Shown here piece by piece: positions 23,044-32,719 of a stretch of DNA of 64,000 nucleotides (positions within the stretch are counted from its first letter, which is position 1; every line of letters begins with the position of its first letter). The notes beneath the pieces are model-generated. The model was not told the origin of the DNA, ran no database searches, and was given only the letters and a program-made list of their open reading frames with translations. A program made the position numbers and the translations under genes. Source of the DNA: Ceratopteris richardii (Eukaryota > Streptophyta > Polypodiopsida > Polypodiales > Pteridaceae). The stretch lies in contig CM035407.1 of assembly GCA_020310875.1 (NCBI GenBank), positions 72,545,721 through 72,609,720 on the forward strand, read 5' to 3'.

Positions 23044-23640
23044 TGTTGAGATGGGGTGGGTGGCTTAGAGTAGCAATTTGGGACATGCTGACACGTTTGG
23101 GGGGCTTAGAGTAGCCCAAAATGCACTTAGAGATACCTTTTGGGGGCGTAGAATAGCGCGCCAGAGCATACACACAGGGATCATCTTATATTGCTTGGAG
23201 TTTACAAAATAGAAGGAAGTTAGTGCCAAATGGTGCAAAATTTTGAGAGTTGAACTCCTCGAGAAGATTCAAAAGTGACCCGATACAATGAGGGTAATTG
23301 AGTGTTTGGAGTCCCAATTTTTTCTTTACAATGAGAGTAAATAATACACTTGAGTTTAGGAGTACAATGGTGGTACTTAGTTCCAAAGGAGATGATAGTT
23401 AGAAAATATTATTGGAGCCAAATGATGGTTCCAGATGAGGATGAATTAAGGACTTTAAAAATGTAATGTGTACAAAATGTTGAGAGAGCACATCCAAGAA
23501 TAAAGATTTGAGTGACAAGTCCTCCTCTTATTGCTTTGGATGTAATCTTAGCAAATGGTTTTGTTTATATGTGTGGTGTGATAATTCCCACATGAATGCC
23601 ATTATTCGAATCTCATTAGCTATGACAATGGTACCAATCA
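23044..23640 (-). repeat. Probable 5' LTR of Copia J with a repeated G-rich motif
   Basis: The plus strand starts TGTTGAGATGGGG at 23044, so on the minus strand the LTR ends in CA next to the primer-like site. Three spaced copies of GGGGGCTTAGAGTAGC-like sequence lie at about 23058, 23100 and 23142. The outer boundary near 23640 is an estimate. Confidence 0.5.
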
Positions 23641-24067
23641 CAATACATCATGAATGATGTCACAGTGTGTTTGTACCCTTCTCATCACAAATGGAGAATA
23701 AGCATGTACTGTCGTTAGATGCGTCTCGTCGAGAGCTTCAAAATGAACCCGCCATTGACCATATTCGGAGTTCAGAACTGAGAGAAAAGTTCGAATTTGT
23801 GCTTATTGCTGTAAATGGTATTGCGGCATGCATTTTCAGAGAGTTTGTGAGTTGGAGAGGTAGTTGAAGCTAGTCACATGCATTGTGGCTTAGATATTTC
23901 ACTTACCATCATGTGTGCGCACGTCTTCATACACTTGGTATGTCTAATTCCATGGATTCATAATTAAACGTGTATTAATCCACCACTATATGCACTTGTG
24001 GGGCAATCAAGGTACAATCTAATCGCCACAAGTCCCTAAGATTTCATGACTTAGGTACACATGTTTT

Positions 24068-24085
24068 TGGTGTCATTGTCGGGGA
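24068..24085 (+). promoter_or_regulatory. Primer binding site of Gypsy I (Asp-tRNA-like)
   Basis: TGGTGTCATTGTCGGGGA differs at a few positions from the TGGCGCCGTTGCCGGGGA-type site used by several plant Gypsy lineages such as Athila/Tat. It lies six bases after the putative LTR end at 24061. Lineage assignment by this site alone is weak. Confidence 0.65.
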
Positions 24086-24215
24086 AAGGCCAACCAATAT
24101 GCCTTCATGATGGTTATAGCTCTAGAGTGAAGGAATCATACTTAAGGAGGTGAATTCATTCAATGGAAAGTCATTACGTATTTCAGCACTTGTTACTTAC
24201 ACTTTCGGAGTGTGT

Positions 24216-24387
24216 GTAATGAGTTTTTAGGTTTAGGGTTAGGAGTGAGGAAGTAAGGAAGGAGTTAGGTTTAGGGAAGAGAGAGGAGTAAGGAGAGGAG
24301 AGTAATGAGTTTTTAGGTTTAGGGTTAGGAGTGAGGAAGTAAGGAAGGAGTTAGGTTTAGGGAAGAGAGAGGAGTAAGGAGAGGAGA
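24216..24387. repeat. 86-bp tandem duplication with TTTAGGG motifs
   Basis: A unit beginning GTAATGAGTTTTTAGGTTTA starts at 24216 and again at 24302. The two copies look identical. Each holds two TTTAGGG words (plant telomere unit) and a purine-rich stretch. It lies in the leader between primer site and gag. Confidence 0.9.
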
Positions 24388-24792
24388 GTAAGACACCTTA
24401 AGGAAATCCCAAAAAAAATCTAATTTAAGTTCAATTCAGGCACTTAGTGAACTAAGGCCTTAAAATCCAAAAAAAATCATTTTTCTAGTCACTTGTGTGA
24501 ACAAGTATCGTGGAAGAGTAGCGTCTGGTATCGTCGAGGTGGTATCGGGGCAAGCAAGCAAATAGTAGACTTTGTGAGCACAAGGCTTAGGCAAGGCTCT
24601 CTTGGAGGTGAGTTCTTCAACTTTAACACCTCAAAAACATCAAAAGAACACACACAAACGTGCATCCAATATCGCGGGGTAGAACAGAAGATTTTGAAGC
24701 AATTTTTGAGTGATACAGGGGGTTAAGAGTGAAGGGGAGAGGGAAATATACTGGTTGCAAAAAAAAATTATAAGTTTTAATCATTTTGGCTA

Positions 24793-25305
24793 CAGTATCG
24801 TGATCGGTTGAGTTTTGGTATCATGATACCGAAATTCCCTAGTATCGCGAACTCGCCCGGTATCGTATCGTGCACACCCACTTGAGGTATCACAATATCG
24901 TCAAGTGTTGGTAGCGCGATCACAGTCATCCGGCGGTATCGTATCATGGTCCTCCAGGTACCATATCGTGAGCACAAGCAGTATCGTATCATGTCGCAAC
25001 TTGGTATCGTATCATGAGGACTAGTATCATATCATGCAAAAACATGGTATCATATTGTTTGCAAACCTGATATCATCTCATCCAAAGAACTAATTGGTAT
25101 CGTATCGACTCCAACTACCAGTATCGTATCGTCAGCTACCTTGGTGTCGTATCGTGGACTGAGTGGTATCGTATCGCCCCTATCACTGGTATCGCATCGT
25201 GAGGGTAGTATGGTATCATGTGTAGCAGAGGTATCATATCGAGTGCGAATTCAGTATTGTATTGTGCCAAGTGTGGTATCGTATCGCCAATGAGGTGTCG
25301 CCAGG
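24793..25305. repeat. Array of about 23 GGTATCGTATCGTG motifs
   Basis: Copies of GGTATCGTATCGTG with one to a few changes recur every 20-26 bp. Successive starts include 24859, 24885, 24910, 24934, 24957, 24979, 25003, 25023 and 25045. The bases between motifs do not repeat. One copy, GGTATCATGATACC near 24817, is a perfect 14-bp palindrome. Three more motif-like words occur at about 24508-24545. The array ends about 100 bases before the probable gag start of Gypsy I. Confidence 0.9.
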
Positions 25306-25409
25306 AGTGGTACCATCTAGAATAACTCAGACAAACTGAAGGTAAAATTTGGAGGGATTGAGGAGGTAAGTAAGGGGAAAAGGAGAGAAGATATAGACCC
25401 AAAGGGTGA

Positions 25410-27862
25410 ATGAACTTAAGATCAAGACGAGTGCTAAGTAGCTGGAGAAGTGTCATCTCATCAGTAGGAAGTGCAGCCCAAGCGAGCCATCACTCAATCT
25501 ACTCGGACACCTCTAGTGACTCAGAGGAGGAACTACCCATGGCCTCAGAGAACATTCATGGTTCTGTTCCTAGAGAGAATTTTTTGTCAAACATAGAGGG
25601 TGAATATCATACCTCTTTGCAGTAGTGTCCACCAATCGGCAAGGAATTCCTATTTACCTTCATGGCATAAACAGGTCGGTCGCAAGAATGTAAACTCTAT
25701 CGAGTCAGCAATAGTGTCAAGACTCGCAATTAAGTACGAAGGAGGAGTTTACATGGACTATTCTTAGATGGATTGACTAATGGAGCCTTGAGAACCCTAG
25801 TTTATGTGAAACGACTTCAGACATTGAGTGAGTGCCTTCAGGAATGCATTGATATAGAAGACAACCTAACTGATGACCTCAAAAGCACACCAAGCTCTAC
25901 AAAATCAGAGGACACTAGGAGTACAGTAACGACTAGTTCTAGTAATGTGGAGGAGCTAGCAGAACTGGTAGCTAAGAAGTTAGGAGTCCATGGACAAAGA
26001 AATTACTAGAGCCCACCAATGAGAATGTCAATGCTAAGGAGATGCAGTCTGTGTGGTGGAGATCATCCATCTCATATGTTTACAAGAGGAGGAATAGGCA
26101 TGTAACAATCCTATCCATACAATAGGCATCCACCCCAAGGATCCAATCTGTATTGTCATATTGAGCAGAAATATACCAACCATGCTATTGAAAATTGCCC
26201 ATTTTGTGAATCAACCCCAGTATAGGCCTTATGGATACCCTCCCAGAGAGCAAGGAAGAGAGATACCGAGATACAACCCTCATCCGAGCCCACAAGGAGC
26301 ACCCGGACCTTATGAACAAGGAGGATTTGGACAACCATAGCTAGTGTTAGGACAACAACCCCCCATTCTTAGAATGTGGTTCTAGTTAAATACATTCAAC
26401 CAGAGGAAAACATGGAGAGAGCCATAGTACCAGCTACGCCTATAGCTAGTGCAGAAACAACAAATCAGGGATACGAGCAAACCCAAGGAGAATACTACCC
26501 CTATGACACAAGTCTTGTGGAGTATGACCAAACCTATGATCAACAATATTATGGTTACGAAGGATACGACAATCCCTATGGACCAAAGTATGCGAACCTG
26601 ATGTACACTGCACCAAAAGCACCAACCCATATGAGACCACCCATTACACCACCTGTGCCAAGAGGACCATGCTATAGATGCGGACAAGATCATTTAATAA
26701 GAGAATGCACTCTGCCATACAACCCATCACCACAGAGAACATGGGAAGGGTACTGCAATGAGTGCGAAAAGGAACATCTATTTAGAGATTGCCCAAAAAA
26801 TCCCAATAAGACTTATAATACTACTCAGATCAATGTGATAGAAGTAATTGAATCATCGGGAAGCGATAAAGAATACACAGTACCATTAAAAGCCATTACT
26901 AGAGCCCAAGCCAAAGGACAAGAAATAAAAGAGTTAGATTCCGAACAAGAGAGGAACAAGAGTCCAGAGCCAAAGATGCAGGTAATAGAAGATTCGAAAG
27001 ACCCACGTGAGAGTAACCAAACAAAGAAAATGCAAAGTTGGAAGACTAGAAGGGAAAAACTAAGGAATAAATGGATGAAGAATAAAAATAAAGAGGACAA
27101 GAAGGATGTAAAAGAAAGTAAGAAACCGCGGGAACAAAAAGTGCAAGAAAACATGACACTTAAATCCCAAACCTAAAAGCTAGATAAACTAGGATCAATC
27201 CTAGTAGATCTAGTACCAGAAGACCTGGACATGTGGTTGAAAGCTTATCAATCCAGAATCACAACTGGACCAAATATAGAACAACATGAGAAACTCTATC
27301 TCAAGGGGAGCTAGAAAAGGAGAGATTGGTGATATGTAGAAAGCTCATAGAGGTAGCTCAAACTATTTTAGAAAAGACTATCCCAATCCTTCTAGAAACA
27401 AGAATACCGGAGAGTCAATTCAATGAATGTTTTAAAGAGAACGATAAAAAACCAACAAGAATACCTAAAGAGAAATAAAGTTAGGAAGAACAACAGAGCA
27501 CTTAGAGCAAACCAACTTCTATAATCCCTGAACTAGAAGCCACTTGGCCACAAGATTTGTGGGCCAAGATCCAGGAAGACCGATGGAAAAAGAATGAGAG
27601 TTCCAGACCACCCTTTGATGAACTAAACATTGAGGAAACCCAATGGACCCAAAATTTAGTAGAGGAATATGAAGAAGCTTCTATGTTAAACCAAAATAGG
27701 GAGGAAGTGCACAACTTTTCCACTCTACCTAATTATATGTGAGAATACGAAAAAGGGTCTATAGTCTTTCGTGCTCTCACAATTCGAGGCAAAGAATATG
27801 GGTCTTCAGGTAAGACCTCACACAACCTAGCAGAGCTCAAGAAGAGCAAGATACAATGCCTT
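25410..27862 (+). pseudogene. Gypsy I gag
   Basis: A start near 25410 gives MNLRSRRVLSSWRS. The frame then runs through several stops, with open pieces at 25773-26009 and 26376-27176. Two successive zinc knuckles lie near 26670-26800: CYRCGQDHLIREC and CNECEKEHLFRDC, both with the spacing C-x2-C-x3-H-x4-C, one residue shorter than the usual CCHC. A Lys/Glu-rich helical tail follows (26930-27170). The later part (DLDMWLKAYQ near 27225) matches the D gag at 56349. The shared spacing in both knuckles suggests it is a feature of the lineage. Confidence 0.8.
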
Positions 27863-28312
27863 TTGATCGTGGAAGAATTACTACGAGACAAACCACAATT
27901 ATGGAATCAATTAGTGGGACAATTGAAATTAGAAAACAAAGAGATTGCAAAGGAAAATAAAGAGACTGAAGTTCCATCTACCATACAAATCCCCGCTGAC
28001 AAAGTCGGAGAATTTAATGAAGGAGATGAAGGAAATAGGTGCTTACCCATTATATTTAATGGATATATGACCAAAGCCATCTTAGACACCGGAATGGGAG
28101 TAGGCATAGACACCAAAGAGATTTGGGAGAAATGGGGAAAACAAGCCCTACAAACAGCACATATGAAGCTTCAATTAGTAGATGGCCATGTGGAGAGACT
28201 CTTAGAAATATTGGAGAAAATTAAGTTGACTACCTACGGAGTAGAATTTGAACACACTCTAGCTGTCTATCAATTTGTAAAGGAAAATAATTACGAAATG
28301 ATATTAGGATGA
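27863..28312 (+). CDS. Gypsy I protease PR1 (gag-side retropepsin, remnant)
   Basis: An open frame of 149 codons contains the gag-protease border (EELLRDKPQLWNQ) and a retropepsin-like domain with KAILDTGMGVGIDTKEIW (catalytic Asp at 28085-28087). It ends near NYEMILG, followed by a stop where D continues WPFMRQL. Here PR1 keeps its Asp, whereas in Gypsy D the same position is Val. It is the normal protease place, before RT. In context the element is incomplete, so the product is unlikely to be made. Confidence 0.75.
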   Translation: MIVEELLRDKPQLWNQLVGQLKLENKEIAKENKETEVPSTIQIPADKVGEFNEGDEGNRCLPIIFNGYMTKAILDTGMGVGIDTKEIWEKWGKQALQTAHMKLQLVDGHVERLLEILEKIKLTTYGVEFEHTLAVYQFVKENNYEMILG

Positions 28313-28774
28313 CCTTTCATGAGACAACTTAGGGTAGTACAAGCATATACCTACAACATCAGGGGACTACTACTAAGATAAATTTACATACATTTTCATA
28401 CAGGGATGTGCCCCCACTACAATGGAATCCTATACATAAAGAAGAGGACGATGTGTCAATTCACAGTGTAGGTTCAAGTGAACAATCATGGATGCACGAA
28501 GATGCTCAATTATGGATGTGTAAGGAAGCAAAATGGGAGGAGATTAAAACTCAATTATGGCCTATTCGACATCCAAATTACCGACCCGTCCATGATCCTG
28601 CCTCAAATTTTCCCAAATGAAGCATTCGAACCAGAGAGTTGGATGGAGATTCTAGCCACCTTAGATGTGTGTGTAAATGAGGGAGTATTAACCATGAACG
28701 GATGTGTGGATAAAGAAGGTTATGATGTAAGTTTTTACATGGTAGTCCTTCAAGAAGTAGAGGCAGAAGAATTA
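28313..28774 (+). pseudogene. Gypsy I segment between PR1 and RT
   Basis: The sequence matches 55100-54830 of Gypsy D: VPPLQWNPIHKEEDD, then [20 protein letters not shown] and [10 protein letters not shown]. It is the linker between protease and RT. Homology stops at about 28774, in the middle of this linker, at the junction with Copia C. Confidence 0.8.
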
Positions 28775-31700
28775 CAAGTCTATGGTTCCAAGCTCTAGGA
28801 GCTTGCTTGAGACCATAGAGAGCTTTTCTAAGCTTGCATACATATCCTAATTTTTCTTCATCTTCAAAACCTGGTGGTTGTGCCATATACACTTCATCTG
28901 ATATCCAACCATTTAAAAATGCATTCTTGACATCTAACTGATATAAATTCCAAGTTTTGGATGCAGCAAGACTTACCAATACCCTGATTGTTGGCATCTT
29001 TGCCATAGGTGAAAATGTTTCTTCATAATCTACTCCATGTGTTTGGGAAAATCCCTTTGCCACTAGTCTTGCCTTGTACCTATTTATAGAACCATCAGAG
29101 TTCTTTTTAACTTTATATATCCACCTTGAACCAATTACCTTCATATCTGGTTTCTTGGGAACTAGGTCCCAAGTGTGGTTTTCTTGTAATGCTTCCACTT
29201 CCTCTTGCATGGCTTCTATCCACTCTTTCTTCTTCTTAGCCTCTTCAAATGAAGAAGGATCCTTTGCCATTGAATCTTTAGTGATGTATATATAGTGCTT
29301 TGTGACTAAGGATGTATCATATCCATACCTTATGGGCTTCTTACTTTCTCTTTGTGATCTCCTTAAAGCTTGATTGGAAGACTCGGGTAGATCCTCTAAT
29401 TGTTTGTATTTGAACTTGCCTCTTGACTTCCAAGCTTTGAAGTCAATATGCTTCTCATCTTCTGAGTTGATGTCCTCTGCTTGGTGTTGGTCTTCTTGAT
29501 TTAAGGTTGGAAAATCAATTTCCAAATCATATGGTAATTTGACTTTCTTGCAATCATCTTCAAACCAAGAATTATTCTCATCAAAGACTACATCCCTACT
29601 AGCTATGAATGCCTTGTTAGTGGGATTATAAAGTCTATATCCCTTTTGATTCTGATCATACCCAATAAATATGCACTTCTCACCCTTAGAGTCAAGTTTC
29701 CCTCTGATTTGTGATGGGATGCGTGCATAGGAAATGCACCCATATATCTGGCAATGATCCAATGACGGTCTCCTTCCATTCCAAGCCTCATATGGTGTCA
29801 TACCATCCAATGACTTGGATGGAAGCCTATTAATCAAATAGGTAACTGTAGAAACAACCTCTATTCATAAATAATTAGGTAATTTTTTCTCATTTAACAT
29901 AGACCTAGCTGCCTCAACAATTAACTTGTTCCTTCTTTCTGCCACTCCATTCAATTCAAGACTATACCTGGTTGTTACCTCCCTCTTTATGCCTCTGTCC
30001 TATAGAAATAGATCAAACTCATGTGAAAATTACTCACCACCCCCATCAGACCTTATTCTCTTCAAGCTCCTTCCTGTTTGGTTTTCAACTAGTGCCAAGT
30101 ACTTCTTGAAACATGTAAACACCTCATCCTTATGCTTCATAAAATAGAGAATTGTCCACCTATTGTAATCATCAATAAAAGAGACATAGTACCTTGAACC
30201 TGAGATGGATGGATCTTTGCTAGGACCCCACACATCAGTGTGTACAAGCTCCAAATAATCTTCATGGATGTATCCTTTCCTATTGAATGGTTTCCTATGA
30301 GCTTTGCCAAATTGGCAAGCTCCACATTTGTAAATCATGTGCTGCTTGGTCACATTGGGAATACCAAGCACACTTTGATCCCTACAAATTTGCTTCAAAT
30401 TTCTCTCTCCTATATGCCCTAGCCTCTTGTGCCATATTTCCAACTCAGATAGGGTTTGGTCTCTATAACGAAATAGTGCTATGTTCCTTGTGTCTTCAAT
30501 TTCAAAAGTAAACAATCTACCTATCTTCTCACCTTTGGCAATCCTTTTGAATCCTTGTTGGGGGTCTTCCACATATGCTCCATGCTTAGTGAACCTCACC
30601 TGTAGAACTTTCTCTACAATCTACCCAACACTAATTAGATTTTTGGTTATGGTAGGCACATATAGAACTTTTCTCAAAAGGTTCATACTACCATCAGATG
30701 TCTTAACATTTCCAATTTGCTTGACGGAATGTTTGGTGTCATCACCTATTTGTACCTCATGCTTACCCTTTGGTTCTTCAAGATCAGATAAGAGTGCTAC
30801 ATTCCCTGCCACATAATTGGAACAACCTGAATCAATGTAAAAAAGGTGCTCATCATCTTTACCTTGCTTGGATGTCATGTTCATAATGAGCAGAGAATCT
30901 TCTCGATCTTCAATGTAGTTATTGAAGTGCCTTCTTCCTCTAAAGCCTCATTGATAGTTTTTGTTGTTGTAGCCTTGATTGTAGTTATGGTTGTAATTTC
31001 CTCCACCATTGTTGTACCTGCCTCTTGTTTGTCCATAGCTTCCTCTATGGAAGCCTCTTTCCCTTTGGTTCCTTGAATTTTTGTAGCATTCTTCATTAGT
31101 GTGGTTGTTGAGACCACATATGTTGCATGATGAACTATTGTAGGGTCTCCCCCTACCTTGCTTACCTCCTCTGCCCCTACCTCTAACACCTCTTCCTCTT
31201 CCTGCATAGTTGGATTGAGAGGTACTAGCCGCTTCATCCTGTTTCTTACTTTTACCTTTATCCTTACCTTTATTCTTATCTTTATAAAGGGCAGAATATT
31301 GGTTACCTCTTGAGTTGTCACCATTTCTGTTGAGCTTTGCCTCATGGGTGAAGAGTTGTTCCATCAAAGTCTTGAGATCAGGTATGTGCATATCCATGTA
31401 GAGATCCATTGTAGTGGTGAAAGATTCCCACTTGTCATTAGCTTTAATTCCATTTATGATCTGCCTCACTATGTGCTCTTCCTCTATCTCTTCTCCAATG
31501 CTTGCTAGTTGGTCTGCACCATCCTTCATTCTGGATACATAGTCAGCCAGTCCTTGCTTTGATTGCTTCTTGAGAGTTGTGAATTCCATCCACAACTGAT
31601 TCGTCCTAGCTCTAGTGTTGGAGGAGAAGTATGATGAAAGCACTTCCCAAGTCTCATGGGAGGTCTTACAATTTCTAACATGTGGTAACAAGAAATCAGA

Positions 31701-32005
31701 GATTGAGTTTAGTAAGTATGACCTTGCAAGAGCATGCTTTGCACACCATGTCACCATGTAGTCAAGAAGCTTGACCATGTTGGTCTTGTCTTGCTACAAC
31801 GAGCTATTATCTATTGGGAATGCTTTAGCCTCTCTTGCCCTTCCCTTGTTGGTTGATTCTTGCTCCTAAAGATTGACATGTCTTCATCTCCTTAGATGTA
31901 TCCATACATGCTTCTCCCTTAAAGGTATGCTTGCATCCTTAGGGACCATGCTGAGTAGTTGTTCCTATCCAACTTGTTAATGAAGGATGGAAAACCATCT
32001 CCCAT
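28774..32005 (-). pseudogene. Copia C gag-pol pseudogene
   Basis: Gag begins MGDGFPSFINKLDRNNYSAW and has a stop soon after; the best gag frame is 31778-30948, with a zinc knuckle CNICGLNNHTNEEC and Arg/Gly-rich flanks. The protease (30884-30621) has FYIDSGCSNYVAGN. The pre-integrase and integrase core lie in 30599-30030 (KRLGHIGERN, LVHTDVWGPSKDP, RIRSDGGGE). After a gap with stops, 29837-28780 gives the integrase tail and RT N-terminus ([20 protein letters not shown]). The apparent 419-codon frame at 28578-29837 is a chimera, because its last 65 or so codons are antisense Gypsy I sequence. Confidence 0.9.
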
Positions 32006-32650
32006 CTTGATTGTGCTTGATTTGATACCACTGTTGGAGGAGATGGTGGATAATCACAAGAGATGAGTTGGTGTAGCTAAAATGTGCTTCACACCTGCTA
32101 TAAGTGATGGTTGGACAGTGTTATGGGCCTCTTTAGCTAACTAATAAGCATAAATGATCATATATGTTGCTTGGAAGATGATGCACAAATGATAGGATCA
32201 AAACAAATAGGTAGGCATATGATTCAATGCACAAAACTTGCTATTTTGGTTGAAACATCTGCTTAGTGTTTTACTCAATTCTTTGAGTACAGTACCAATT
32301 AGTAAAATTCCTTTTGGGGAACTTCAATTATCTTAACAAGATACCATTCATGAGTGGAATCATCTAAAATGATAAACTATATGCAGAGAATTATGTTTAA
32401 CAAGTTGAGCATACACCCCGACTTTTACGAGCCTTAATAGTCACAGACCAGTGACCAGTGAGCAATGTTTGATTGATATCTAATGATCTCGAGAAGCATT
32501 AGAAATGAAATTTTGTAGGATCAAAGCAGACATTACATTATGTCATGTTTTGAATCACATGAAATGATGCACTACATAGTAAGAACCAATTCAGACAAGA
32601 TTACTGTTCTGATGGAGTGTGACATAATATGAGATAGTAAGTAATGAACA
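28774..32650 (-). mobile_element. Copia C: minus-strand element, truncated in RT
   Basis: From right to left: 5' LTR (its inner end is CCAACA at plus 32037-32032), a mutated initiator-Met primer site TGGTATCAAATC (plus 32030-32019), gag from the ATG at 32005, protease, integrase and the N-terminal half of RT. It breaks off at 28774, just after the [11 protein letters not shown] motif, against Gypsy I. RNase H and 3' LTR are missing. The outer LTR limit near 32650 is an estimate. Confidence 0.8.
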
Positions 32651-32719
32651 TGTATTGACTAAATCATGTAAAATTACAAAGTCATTGGCAATAAGGCATT
32701 GCTCAATGAGTGAGGAATG

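Larger units (their letters stand above)
19780..23640 (-). mobile_element. Copia J: decayed minus-strand Copia lacking its 3' end
   Basis: Reading from right to left: probable 5' LTR (23640-23044, ending CTCAACA), a primer-like TTTGGTGCTGAATTT (plus 23029-23043), gag from the ATG at 22973, protease, integrase and RT. The copy is cut off at about 19780, after the start of the segment behind the RT, with no RNase H or 3' LTR. Its primer site differs from the initiator-Met type of the A, B and C families, so it belongs to another Copia lineage. Confidence 0.8.
23641..28774 (+). mobile_element. Gypsy I: 5' half (LTR end, leader, gag, PR1)
   Basis: The LTR ends near GGTACACA at 24061 and is followed by an Asp-tRNA-like primer site. 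Then come a leader with an 86-bp duplication, a long GGTATCGTATCG array, gag and PR1. The element is cut at about 28774, where it abuts Copia C in opposite orientation. It is homologous to the gag-PR1 part of Gypsy D (54600-56669), so the missing pol, PR2 and ORF3 can be expected to have followed. Confidence 0.8.

Noticed and set aside
24793-25305. CRISPR-like look of a repeated motif with unique spacers
   Set aside because: The repeats are only 12-14 bp and degenerate, spacers are about 10 bp, no cas genes exist and the context is a plant Gypsy leader.
26382-27154. Minus-strand frames of about 100 codons opposite Gypsy I gag
   Set aside because: They are shadows of the gag frame, which has zinc knuckles and homology to D.
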